DNA of 50,494 nt from a virus. This document shows positions 26,579 to 34,937 of the stretch, in pieces. The notes below the pieces were generated by a model that saw only the letters and a program-made list of their open reading frames with translations, was not told the origin of the DNA and made no database searches. A program made the position numbers and the translations under genes. The stretch spans positions 1 through 50,494 of IMG/VR virus record IMGVR_UViG_3300025853_000135; one strand, given 5' to 3'. How positions within the stretch are numbered: the stretch's first letter is position 1; each line of letters opens with the position of its first letter.

Positions 26579-26592
26579 TTCTAGGCTTTTTT
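26562..26592 (+). terminator. Bidirectional terminator overlapping the endonuclease stop codon
   Basis: The hairpin GCCTAGAATAATTCTAGGC is flanked by A6 and T6. The endonuclease's final codons (Lys-Lys-Ser-Leu-Glu-stop) are inside the left arm. On the minus strand it lies 22 bases after the sheath stop and would terminate that gene too. Confidence 0.85.
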
Positions 26593-26613
26593 CTTTTATT
26601 ATCATCTTAATCT

Positions 26614-29514
26614 TTATACATTCTCGAAAGAAGCTCCAGTATTAAGGATGTTGAATTCGATTGAAATATATTCAAGAGAACGAGTAGGTTTCAAGAATAT
26701 CTTTCCATTCAATTCATTTCTATCGATTGATTCTGGTGTATCAACAAGAACCACACGGAAATCTGTAAGACCTCTTTCACTTCTAATGTTATCCAATATT
26801 GGGTTAACAAGTGTCAAGAATTGGTTTCTAACAACATCGTCATTTTGTTCGAACAACAATCTGATAGATACGGCAGAAATAAGTTTTCTTGCTTGAAGAA
26901 GTAGACGTCTAACGTTAACTCTGTCAAGTGCAGATTCTCTAACTTGCATTGTTTTGTTACCCCATATCTTGATACCTTCTGATGCGAAAGTTGTCACTGG
27001 GTTAACTCTTGCAGCATACAATGTATCTCTTTCATCCAATGTAAGTTTCTTTCTTGCTTTGATACCGTCAACGTTACCTCTTTGGATACCAGCTACAGCA
27101 AACCATGGGAATGCGATATTATCGGTCAATGCTGTGTTTCTAACAACATCTCTCGTTGGTGGTAACCAGATATAAACGTTATTTTCAGTATCATTTACTT
27201 GAATCCATGGGAAGTAAGTAGATGTATAGCTACTGTCATAAAAACCATCTAATGTATCGGCAACTTCTTCAGCGGTAAGAACATCACCAGCCGCATCAAC
27301 GTCAGGTATTGTCATAATGTACCATGAGTCAGCTCTATCTTCTTCAATCATTTCAATTGAAGCTTCGATAAGGTTGCTGTTTTCAAATCCATCGATACCT
27401 GGTGTTGCAAACACATTAATGTTAACAGCTTCAGGGTTTCTGAATGTCCAGATACCTTCCAAATATGCATAGTAATCTGAAGTTATACCTAAATCACCAT
27501 TAGACAATACTCGGTTTTCAAAAGGTTTATCTAAACCTAAACCTAAACTACCTTTGACACCATTGATTGCGTAAGTATCGGTATTGGTTCTTCTATCTCT
27601 GTAGATATCCCATCCATCGAAACCACCGTAAGGTGCCAATGTGAATTTTCTTGCATAGATTTTTTCGTAATCAGTACCTTGAATACCTAAGTCAGTTCTG
27701 AATTCAGCATTACCAGTTTCAAATAGGAATACTGGTGAATATGTATCACCTGAGCTATTTATCACGATTTCAACACCATCAATTGTTGCACCAGTAGCTG
27801 CAATATCCATGTGGAATCCTTTGGTCATACCTGTCCACATATCAATATCACTACTATCTGGAACACCTTTATAGTCAAAGAAGTCAGCGTCAATACCTAC
27901 GGTGTTTGAAAGACCTAAGTAATATCTACGTTTATTTTCAAACACACCATAAGTTTGTTTATAAAGAATATTAGGTGTAAGGACATCAGTATTGTTTGTC
28001 TGAGTGTAATCTCTCACTGGGAATCCAACGAATCCAGCTGGGAATGCCTCACTAGTATCGTTCGTATCATCAAGCTCAATTAAAATATAGCTTGATTTTG
28101 ATGCATACTCACCATCCAATGTACCTATTCTCTTAGCGATATAGTTATTTGATTGTGGGTTCATTGTCAAACGAGAGAATTTCTCCAATACAACTTTATT
28201 TGCATCAGTATCGTAGAAAGCTCTAACCTCGATATCAAATTCTCTTTCGTCTGGTTTAATATTAGTTATTGATAATTTAATTTCTTCATTTGCTGAATTA
28301 CCATCAGAAATTGTCCACATTCTGAACAATCTAAGTAAGTTTGTACCACGAAGTTCCGATACAACATATGGTGTAACAGCTGGTTTATATTCTTGAAGAT
28401 AATCATCAAATGGTAACCCTTCTGTTGTCGTATAATCAACCAAACTTATAATGTTGATACCTCTTACTTTATCGTTATCAACCAAGTTCTCAAACATATT
28501 CTGATAAAGTTCTTCAACGAATAATGCTGTTCTACCATCTTTTTCACCTCTACCAAGAACTTTACCAATGTAGTTTCGTTTAGATGTATCAAAAGAACAT
28601 TCATAACTGAAATCACCTAAAGTCAATGCAGTACCTGTAAGTGCAAAATCACCTTTAGGGTCTAATGCTGCGGTAATTGGAGATGGTCCAAACACAACAT
28701 GTGTTGCATCAGAACTAGTGTAACCAGTAACCTCAAATAAGATATCTTCGTTAGCATCATATTGACCTCTTGACCTTAATAATGCTACCAATTTGTTTTC
28801 AACATCAGTAAATCCAGTACCTGAATAATGAACAGTTACACCAGAAGTATATCCAGTATAAGCTGTTGCGCCAGTTGGAATAGGTGATGGGTTAGTATTA
28901 GTAACGGTTAAGTTAAATGATACACCACTGAAAACATTATTTGCTTGAGTATTTAAGTATGTTGTACTAACATTAATAGTATCACCAGTATCGGCTGATG
29001 CTAAACTAGATAAATTTGATACCAATTGACCTTCATCAATAAGAGCTTGAACCCTTGGGTCAGCACTTGAATAGGTCAATGTACCAGCGGAACTGACAAC
29101 ATATGTGATAAGTGAGTTACCGCTGAAACCAAAATATGTAAAGGTTCCAGTTATACCTGTTGTTGATGTGTCCAATGCGGCATCAAGAACGATACCCCAA
29201 GCTGGTCCAGCGTCATAACCAGAAAAACCTAAGATTCTTGATACGAATAATTGGTTTGATTGTGTAAGATATGATTTTGCAATGTATGGTAATTCATACT
29301 GTGGATAACCAGTATCTTTGAATTTTGTTGGATTCAACGCACCGAAAAATGTTGTGAATTCATCGTAATTTGAGATGAAAACTGGTTGAAAAGCTGGTCC
29401 CTTTGTTGTTTCACCAACAAGACCCAAAGTTGTTACACCAACTTGACGGGTTACAAATGAAAGGTCTTTTTCTGAGGTATAAACACCTGGACTAACGAAT
29501 ACTCTATCTGCCAT
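26614..29514 (-). CDS. 18: Tail sheath protein, T4 gp18-like
   Basis: 966 aa, longer than T4 gp18 (659 aa). The N-terminus reads RVFVSPGVYTSEKDLSFV, then GVTTLGLVGETTKGPAFQPV and SNYDEFTTFFG, as in contractile sheath proteins. The conserved C-terminal domain is present: IKIWGNKTMQ, VNVRRLLLQARKLI, RLLFEQNDDVVRNQF, NPILDNIRSERGL and LEYISIEFNI. The extra length is in the middle (about 130-300: Thr/Ser/Gly-rich beta sequence), suggesting an additional surface domain facing outward. The protein forms the contractile outer tube. The late-type element ATATTTATAATAAAG lies 34 nt upstream. It ends at a terminator shared with the endonuclease gene. Confidence 0.93.
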   Translation of the reverse strand: MADRVFVSPGVYTSEKDLSFVTRQVGVTTLGLVGETTKGPAFQPVFISNYDEFTTFFGALNPTKFKDTGYPQYELPYIAKSYLTQSNQLFVSRILGFSGYDAGPAWGIVLDAALDTSTTGITGTFTYFGFSGNSLITYVVSSAGTLTYSSADPRVQALIDEGQLVSNLSSLASADTGDTINVSTTYLNTQANNVFSGVSFNLTVTNTNPSPIPTGATAYTGYTSGVTVHYSGTGFTDVENKLVALLRSRGQYDANEDILFEVTGYTSSDATHVVFGPSPITAALDPKGDFALTGTALTLGDFSYECSFDTSKRNYIGKVLGRGEKDGRTALFVEELYQNMFENLVDNDKVRGINIISLVDYTTTEGLPFDDYLQEYKPAVTPYVVSELRGTNLLRLFRMWTISDGNSANEEIKLSITNIKPDEREFDIEVRAFYDTDANKVVLEKFSRLTMNPQSNNYIAKRIGTLDGEYASKSSYILIELDDTNDTSEAFPAGFVGFPVRDYTQTNNTDVLTPNILYKQTYGVFENKRRYYLGLSNTVGIDADFFDYKGVPDSSDIDMWTGMTKGFHMDIAATGATIDGVEIVINSSGDTYSPVFLFETGNAEFRTDLGIQGTDYEKIYARKFTLAPYGGFDGWDIYRDRRTNTDTYAINGVKGSLGLGLDKPFENRVLSNGDLGITSDYYAYLEGIWTFRNPEAVNINVFATPGIDGFENSNLIEASIEMIEEDRADSWYIMTIPDVDAAGDVLTAEEVADTLDGFYDSSYTSTYFPWIQVNDTENNVYIWLPPTRDVVRNTALTDNIAFPWFAVAGIQRGNVDGIKARKKLTLDERDTLYAARVNPVTTFASEGIKIWGNKTMQVRESALDRVNVRRLLLQARKLISAVSIRLLFEQNDDVVRNQFLTLVNPILDNIRSERGLTDFRVVLVDTPESIDRNELNGKIFLKPTRSLEYISIEFNILNTGASFENV

Positions 29515-29548
29515 TATTTTTTATTTTTTAGTTCTTAATATTATAATA

Positions 29549-29563
29549 CTTTATTATAAATAT
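29549..29563 (-). promoter_or_regulatory. Putative late-promoter element of the sheath gene
   Basis: Coding-strand ATATTTATAATAAAG, 34 nt before the sheath ATG. Together with those at 32746 and 45845 it gives a nearly invariant ATATTTATAATAAA. Confidence 0.6.
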
Positions 29564-29570
29564 GAGATAA

Positions 29571-29596
29571 TTACCAAAAGATTTATTCTTTGGTAA
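29571..29596 (-). terminator. Inverted repeat between appendage and sheath genes
   Basis: TTACCAAA and TTTGGTAA form an 8-bp stem with a 10-nt loop, just upstream of the sheath late element. No strong T tract follows, so it may be a weak terminator, an RNA-processing signal or an operator. Confidence 0.4.
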
Positions 29597-29629
29597 ATTG
29601 TTTAATTTTGGAATAATATTTATTTTTCA

Positions 29630-30796
29630 TTATGATATTTTTAAAGAACTTATTTGTGCGCCAGTTGTTTGAATTGTCGATACATTTCTCAATCGCTCAG
29701 CCAATGGGTTTGATGATGTGGTTATTTCATCTAATAGGTTAGAGGCAAGTTGTGCGGTATCAACATTAACAGGTTCCAATTCACCCGTCAATTCACTTGA
29801 TGGGCCATAAACAACATCCTTACGAACATCACTCTCTGTTGCTTGACCTAAAACACCACTACCTACTGAATAAAGGTACATGTCATTATTCGTATCATCA
29901 ATTAGTTTCCAAGACATTTCAGTATCATTATCTATGATTAGATTATTGACAAGAATTGCCATTTGCGAACCATCATTCACTATATCACCGAACATAGTGA
30001 CAAAACTATCAGTTATATTGTTCGGGCAATAAACAGATGCTGCTGAATTATTTGATTTAGCAGTTCCTGTTATATTTACATTATTTCCTCCTGTGTTAAT
30101 TAAAATTCCATTTGCACTATAATTAAAACCACCAATAACATCACCCACTACATTAATTGTATTGTTTGATGTCGCAACAAAAATCCCACTATTATTTCTT
30201 ATACCAGCAATAGGACCTCCTCTAACAATACCTGTTATATTAACAATACAATCTACATCATTGATATAAATTCCAGTATTTTGAACGGAAAAACTACTTG
30301 TTGCTCTACCACCCTCAACATCACCTATTATATTCAATCTTGCACCTGATACATTTATTAAGATACCACTATCATTTTTAGCATTCTGCGCTCCTGAAAT
30401 ATCTTTATTTAACACACTTCCTATTAAATTTAATAAACAAGTCCCATTTAATGCTAATCCATAATTTAAATTATTTGAATTTCCTTTCGGCATATAAATA
30501 TCACCTATTATTGTGGTTGTTCCACTATTTGAACTTACCTGTATTCCAAAACCATCATCTATTGGCCATATAAAATCACAACTGACCTGCAAATCATCCG
30601 AAACAACATCAAAGTATCCACCAGCAACCGCTGTCGTTCCAGCATCAGTTCTTAATTCGAGAACATCAACATCCTCATCAATATCAACGATAAAGTTATT
30701 AGAATGAACAACATCACCACTAGTTGGTTTAGTTCCACCGTTCCAATTGGCAGCATTGCTCCAAAGTCCATTTGCTAAAGGGTATTTTTCTGCCAT
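29630..30796 (-). CDS. Beta-helix-like virion appendage or tail-tip protein
   Basis: 388 aa. The N-terminus LANGLWSNAANWNGGTKPTSGD is the 'G.WS...NWNGG..PT.GD' start used by beta-solenoid surface proteins. Repeating beta turns follow (NIIGDVEGG, NITGIVRGG, INVVGDVIGG, VNITGTAKSN), consistent with a right-handed beta-helix. The C-terminal part (SDVRKDVVYGPSSELTGEL) resembles a linker common in phage fibre proteins, and the last 50 residues are helical (ASNLLDEITTSSNPLAERLRN). It lies directly upstream of the sheath gene and downstream of neck genes. Host-surface binding or virion decoration is likely. No catalytic residues for glycan cleavage are evident. Confidence 0.7.
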   Translation of the reverse strand: MAEKYPLANGLWSNAANWNGGTKPTSGDVVHSNNFIVDIDEDVDVLELRTDAGTTAVAGGYFDVVSDDLQVSCDFIWPIDDGFGIQVSSNSGTTTIIGDIYMPKGNSNNLNYGLALNGTCLLNLIGSVLNKDISGAQNAKNDSGILINVSGARLNIIGDVEGGRATSSFSVQNTGIYINDVDCIVNITGIVRGGPIAGIRNNSGIFVATSNNTINVVGDVIGGFNYSANGILINTGGNNVNITGTAKSNNSAASVYCPNNITDSFVTMFGDIVNDGSQMAILVNNLIIDNDTEMSWKLIDDTNNDMYLYSVGSGVLGQATESDVRKDVVYGPSSELTGELEPVNVDTAQLASNLLDEITTSSNPLAERLRNVSTIQTTGAQISSLKIS

Positions 30797-30799
30797 CTG

Positions 30800-30955
30800 T
30801 TAATCTTTTATGATTTCAATTATATCATCTAAGGTATCGTATACACCCCTCTCTTTCCTAATTACAACTTCTTCACCATCAACAATCTCAAACACAACCA
30901 TATTAAGTGCGTATCTATCGTCAACTGGTGATATGTTAATTCTCTTCTTTTCCAT
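30800..30955 (-). CDS. Small unknown protein (51 aa)
   Basis: A 51-codon gene fills most of the gap between the appendage gene and the tail-terminator-like gene. It starts with ATG at 30955 (MEKKRINISPVDDRYAL), continues MVVFEIVDGEEVVIRKERG and ends TLDDIIEIIKD. Alternating beta residues and balanced charge suggest a small folded domain. It stops 3 nt before the appendage ATG, and codon use matches its neighbours. The compact spacing in a cotranscribed cluster supports its being real. Function is unknown. Confidence 0.65.
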   Translation of the reverse strand: MEKKRINISPVDDRYALNMVVFEIVDGEEVVIRKERGVYDTLDDIIEIIKD

Positions 30956-30986
30956 TCTTAATCAATTATTTTTAATTTATTATTTA

Positions 30987-32219
30987 TTATGTATATATTA
31001 GTATATATCTGTCATTCCAAGAACCAGTTGCTGAACCAGAAAAAATAGTACCATTGGTACCTATATCAATTTTGGTTATGTCCCAAGTGGTAGCACTAAC
31101 TGGTGTATTTTCCAAAGAATAACCGATATAACTTATACTATTACCAGTTGAACCACTTACCCAATCTGATTTTACTTGATAAACCGAACATGTTGTGGCT
31201 GTAAATGGTGTTTGTGCTGGTAGTGTAACAGGATTACCGTCACTATCGATATGTGTAATATTGGGTAATTCGAGATTAACTGTTGCTGGCACTATTTGAC
31301 TATATGTGTTTCCAGAGTTAAATACCAATGAATTACCAGCAACATAATTTTCACCACATGTTACTATAGATAGTATTGTATTATTAGTATTTTTTACTAT
31401 AACATTACCTTGAGTTGCAACAACACAACCCTTACCTTTTTTAGGGTCGGTTATTGGTGTCGTTACACCATCAGCAAGTTCAATCTCACTCATAACCATA
31501 GCCCTATTGATTGTTGGTATTACTTCAAAATCATCCTCATCTAAAATGTAACCAGCCAATAACATTTCAAACGGTTGAACATAGAATCGTCTATTTTCAA
31601 AATCATCAATGTTCGATTCATCACCGATACTTTCCAACATCACTGGCATTGGATGACCCTTTGGCCAAACATAAGCTTGTCTTGATTGGAATTTCTTTTG
31701 AATCTTAGAGTTCAATAAATTCAAATCAGACATTTTATTTGTGAATAATCTTACCTCATAGGTGATGTCAACTGATGTTGGTTGTGGAATCTTATAAACA
31801 TCAACACCGACCCTTGCACCATCATTTGTTGGCACTTTATAGTATGTGAAGGTCGGTCTACCAGGTATATTATATAATCCGTTATAGTTTGTACCTACTT
31901 GAACATCTGGTTTTCTGACAATTGTTATGAACGGTATTTTGATGTTTTTATATTCATCGGTAAATTTCCATGTTTTTGTAAATTCAGAATACCTTTGAAT
32001 TGTTAAAAATATTACAGGTACTTGTTGACCATCAATCTCAATATTAAGTTCCTTATTAACAAATTCTATGAACGTTTCATCAATATCCTTATAATGTACA
32101 CCTCTGGGTAAAAAAGTTCCATCATCAGCAATATTATCCAATAATTCCTGACGTCTTGGAACACCGATATTCGGTGAAGTTAATCTTATATTATTTCTAA
32201 AACCTTTAGGTAATGCCAT
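30987..32219 (-). CDS. Probable tail terminator / neck protein, gp15-like, with C-terminal extension
   Basis: 410 aa. Its ATG overlaps the stop of the upstream gp14-like gene (TAATG), so the two are translationally coupled. The N-terminal 240 residues contain PVIFLTIQRYSEFTKTW, IPFITIVRKPDVQVGTNY, PRPTFTYYKVP-like (GRPTFTYYKVPTNDG), IPQPTSVDITYEVRLFT and RRFYVQPFEMLLAGYILDE. This is the sort of pattern seen in tail-completion proteins of T4-like phages. Residues 260-410 are Thr/Asn/Gly-rich beta sequence and may be an added surface domain. In T4, gp15 caps the tail next to the gp13/gp14 neck, so context fits. The gp15 equivalence is inference; I cannot confirm it from motifs alone. Confidence 0.6.
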   Translation of the reverse strand: MALPKGFRNNIRLTSPNIGVPRRQELLDNIADDGTFLPRGVHYKDIDETFIEFVNKELNIEIDGQQVPVIFLTIQRYSEFTKTWKFTDEYKNIKIPFITIVRKPDVQVGTNYNGLYNIPGRPTFTYYKVPTNDGARVGVDVYKIPQPTSVDITYEVRLFTNKMSDLNLLNSKIQKKFQSRQAYVWPKGHPMPVMLESIGDESNIDDFENRRFYVQPFEMLLAGYILDEDDFEVIPTINRAMVMSEIELADGVTTPITDPKKGKGCVVATQGNVIVKNTNNTILSIVTCGENYVAGNSLVFNSGNTYSQIVPATVNLELPNITHIDSDGNPVTLPAQTPFTATTCSVYQVKSDWVSGSTGNSISYIGYSLENTPVSATTWDITKIDIGTNGTIFSGSATGSWNDRYILIYT

Positions 32220-32740
32220 TATTCGCTTGTGAATTCATTATAGTCAACAGGTGCGCATGTTATTGTTCTATATGCACCCTTATAACCCATAATTGTATGT
32301 TTGTTATCATAATTCTTAACACCATCATTTACAACACTGAAAAACCTAACTTCAGTTTCAGTAACAGGATAACCGATATAATCACCGTATGATATTTCGA
32401 CACCCAAACCATCAAGTTGTGCTTGATATATGTAAAAAACTAATTGACCATCCTCTAAATCCCTAAGACCACCACTACTGTTATTGAAAGCTTTATTTTC
32501 AGCTTCATTTAATAATGGCATAACTTTAAGTTCAACAGGTGGCTTATATGCAACCTCATTCATTCTGGCCTCATTATAAATATCGGAAGGTGTCATTTCT
32601 CTATCTACCCGATATAATATAACAGTGAAATTACCATCACCCTCAATAGCCTCTCTACTCATTTGGATTTCCAATTCGTAATCCTCTTGAGAAAAAAACT
32701 TATAGTTTCTGGTTATCGGTATTATTTTAGGTTTTGGCAT
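32219..32740 (-). CDS. 14: Neck protein, gp14-like
   Basis: 173 aa. The sequence has IIPITRNYKFFSQEDYELEIQ near the N-terminus, an acidic-aromatic middle (DREMTPSDIYNEARMNEVAY) and a C-terminal LGVEISYGDYIGYPVTETEVRFFSVVND. The 'GD.I.YP..E..F.V..V.D' pattern is typical of gp14-type neck proteins of T4-like phages. T4 gp14 is larger (256 aa), so this is a shorter form. Its ATG is only 5 nt downstream of a late-type element. Its stop overlaps the next ATG. A gp13-like gene lies 2.2 kb away on the other strand, which supports the neck assignment. Confidence 0.6.
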   Translation of the reverse strand: MPKPKIIPITRNYKFFSQEDYELEIQMSREAIEGDGNFTVILYRVDREMTPSDIYNEARMNEVAYKPPVELKVMPLLNEAENKAFNNSSGGLRDLEDGQLVFYIYQAQLDGLGVEISYGDYIGYPVTETEVRFFSVVNDGVKNYDNKHTIMGYKGAYRTITCAPVDYNEFTSE

Positions 32741-32745
32741 GGCTT

Positions 32746-32760
32746 TTTTATTATAAATAT
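32746..32760 (-). promoter_or_regulatory. Putative late-promoter element of the neck operon
   Basis: Coding-strand ATATTTATAATAAAA, 5 nt before the gp14-like ATG and identical over 15 bases to the element at 45845-45859. If it is a -10-type box, the leader would be almost absent. Confidence 0.65.
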
Positions 32761-32828
32761 CTGTTTAAACGTTATTAGTGAAGAATCATTGATTTTTAAC
32801 TTGATTATAATTATAATTATACTTAGTT

Positions 32829-34634
32829 ATGATTAAAATTGAAAATATAAAAGCCTTTACAGCTCTTAATAAATTAAGAGAATATAATGGTAAAAACCCT
32901 TATCTTAAAAAACTCAAAAGTGAGTTAACTAATAAGGGTAAATTATCTTTAACATCAACACAAGAAGAATATATAATCTCCAACTTTGATTTCGAACCAT
33001 ATAAGGTTGATAGAGTTATTGGTATAAGTGAATATCTTGGTGAAGAATTTAAAAAGAAATATGACCTACCATTTGTGCCGAATAAAATGTATATCGGATT
33101 CATATTGGGTGAAAATGAAAAGTCTTTCCACGTTTTTGGTAAACTAAAGAAAAATCAAAAACAAAATGAAATATATTGGGTACCAAAAACACAAATTATG
33201 GAAGACCCATATTACACACCAGTAGATATTGATATCGATTTTGAAAATTATGAAGAAAAAGATAAATTAGGTAGAAAACTATACGAACATCAGAAAGACG
33301 GTATTAAGTTCTTGGTATCAAGAAAAAAAACCATTTTAGCAGACGACATGGGGCTTGGGAAAACCTTACAATCGGTTATGGGTACATTGGCCGCTGAATC
33401 AAAAAAAGTGTTGATAATCTGCCCATCATCAACAAAAATAAATTGGGAACGTGAAATTAACATGTTCGGTGAATATGATACAGCAATAATCAGTGGTAGA
33501 AAATGGAAACCAGCCAAATATACAATTATCAATTATGATATTCTTAAAAACTTTCATACTGTTAAAAAAAGGGGTGAAAAACCTATTGAAGAATTAACAC
33601 ATATTCTTGATGAAAAATTCGATACCTTAATTGTTGATGAAGCGCATTATTTGAAAAATCATAAAAGTATAAGAGGTTCAATCGTTACTGATTTGGTCAA
33701 AAAGAACGCTTTTGAGAACGTTTGGTTATTAACTGGTACCCCAGTGGCAAATAGACCTAAAGACCTTTATAACCTTCTTAAAATCATTGGACACCCATTA
33801 TCTGATAATTGGCAGTTCTACGTTAAAAGATATTGCGATGCCAAGAACTTCAAGAAAAAAATGAAGAATGGTAAGATTAAAAACATATGGGTAATTGATG
33901 GTAACTCAAACTTAAATGAACTATCAATACGTATAAAGAATAAGGTATTGAGACGTATGAAAGAAGATGTATTGGATATGCCTGAAAAGACAATCATACC
34001 AGTATTCAATGAATTAACATCTAAGGAATGGGTTGAATACGATAACCTATGGGAAGAGTATCTTATAAAAAGGAAGGAACAAAAGAAACGTGGGAAACCA
34101 CAAAGAGATTTGGTTGAGTTGATATTACTTAGACAATTCATCGCGTTAAAATCGATACCTAACACAATAGAATTAGCTGAAAATGCGCTTGAAGAGGGTA
34201 AAAAGATAATTATTTTTACCACATTTACCGATGAATTATTAGAGTTACAGGAACATTTTGGTAATCAGTGTGTGGTTCATAATGGTTCAATGAGTGATAA
34301 AGATAAACAATTTTCTGTTGATGAGTTTCAAAATAACCCAAAGAAAAAAGTATTCATCGGTAATATTATGTCAGCTGGTGTTGGTATAACACTAACCGCA
34401 GCAGACACGGTTATATTCAATTCATTTGATTGGGTGCCTGGTAATAATGAACAAGCTGAAGACCGTAGCTACAGAATTGGGCAGAAAAATAATGTATCAG
34501 TTTATTACCAACTATTTGACGATACAATCAGTACAAGAATGTGGTATACATTAAAACATAAAAAGAATGTCATTGACCAAATCATAGGTAATAATAATGA
34601 CATGGATGACATAGTAAAAGATATAATTGAATAA
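32829..34634 (+). CDS. SNF2-family DNA helicase/translocase, SMARCAL1-like
   Basis: 601 aa. The SF2/SNF2 motifs are complete: LYEHQKDGIKF (Q/I region), ADDMGLGKTLQ (Walker A, about 171-181), LIICPSSTKINWERE, VDEAHYLKN (DEAH, about 269-277), LLTGTPVANRP, RRMKEDVLDMPEK, then the second lobe KIIIFTTF, VHNGSMSD, SAGVGITLTAADTVIF and QAEDRSYRIGQ (about 542-552). The QxxxRxxRIGQ motif is diagnostic for SNF2 ATPases and closest in style to annealing helicases such as SMARCAL1. It may take the place of T4 UvsW in fork remodelling. It lies alone with glutaredoxin on the plus strand between two neck genes, 2 nt before the glutaredoxin start. No recognisable promoter precedes it. Confidence 0.9.
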   Translation: MIKIENIKAFTALNKLREYNGKNPYLKKLKSELTNKGKLSLTSTQEEYIISNFDFEPYKVDRVIGISEYLGEEFKKKYDLPFVPNKMYIGFILGENEKSFHVFGKLKKNQKQNEIYWVPKTQIMEDPYYTPVDIDIDFENYEEKDKLGRKLYEHQKDGIKFLVSRKKTILADDMGLGKTLQSVMGTLAAESKKVLIICPSSTKINWEREINMFGEYDTAIISGRKWKPAKYTIINYDILKNFHTVKKRGEKPIEELTHILDEKFDTLIVDEAHYLKNHKSIRGSIVTDLVKKNAFENVWLLTGTPVANRPKDLYNLLKIIGHPLSDNWQFYVKRYCDAKNFKKKMKNGKIKNIWVIDGNSNLNELSIRIKNKVLRRMKEDVLDMPEKTIIPVFNELTSKEWVEYDNLWEEYLIKRKEQKKRGKPQRDLVELILLRQFIALKSIPNTIELAENALEEGKKIIIFTTFTDELLELQEHFGNQCVVHNGSMSDKDKQFSVDEFQNNPKKKVFIGNIMSAGVGITLTAADTVIFNSFDWVPGNNEQAEDRSYRIGQKNNVSVYYQLFDDTISTRMWYTLKHKKNVIDQIIGNNNDMDDIVKDIIE

Positions 34635-34636
34635 TC

Positions 34637-34894
34637 ATGGTTAGAGTATATACAATGGAAGGTTGCCCTTATTGCGATAAATTAAAGGGTCTATTAAAAG
34701 ATGATGATATTGAATTCAAAGAAATCGATATTAACGATAAAAGATATAAATTGGAATTCAATAAGATAATGGAAATAAGTGGTGCTGATAGCGTACCGAT
34801 TGTTATCGTTAAGAAAAAAATACTTATACCAGAAAAATCATTTATGACAATTGAAGAAGGTTTTGATATAATTAAAAAACTACTGAACGAATAA
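34637..34894 (+). CDS. grx: Glutaredoxin
   Basis: 85 aa, the typical length of a small glutaredoxin. The redox-active motif is CPYC at residues 10-13, preceded by VRVYTMEG. A cis-proline loop SVPIVIV lies at about 54-60, and a helical C-terminus (EEGFDIIKKLLNE) completes the thioredoxin fold. It would supply electrons to the phage ribonucleotide reductase, whose small subunit is at the left edge, as T4 NrdC does. Its ATG is 2 nt after the helicase stop, so both are probably on one transcript. Confidence 0.92.
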   Translation: MVRVYTMEGCPYCDKLKGLLKDDDIEFKEIDINDKRYKLEFNKIMEISGADSVPIVIVKKKILIPEKSFMTIEEGFDIIKKLLNE

Positions 34895-34912
34895 CGATTA
34901 CTGAAATTTCTT

Positions 34913-34927
34913 ATATTTATATTAAAA
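34913..34927 (+). promoter_or_regulatory. Putative late-promoter element of the gp13-like gene
   Basis: ATATTTATATTAAAA, 10 nt before the ATG of the neck gene. The plus-strand element at 45873 is at the same distance from its ATG. It would let gp13 be expressed late although early-type genes precede it on the same strand. Confidence 0.65.
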
Positions 34928-34937
34928 GGAATATAAG

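Noticed and set aside
32801-32831. TTG-N20-TAGTTATG before the SNF2 helicase
   Set aside because: One mismatch in the -7 box, and the box covers the ATG, so transcription would start inside the gene.
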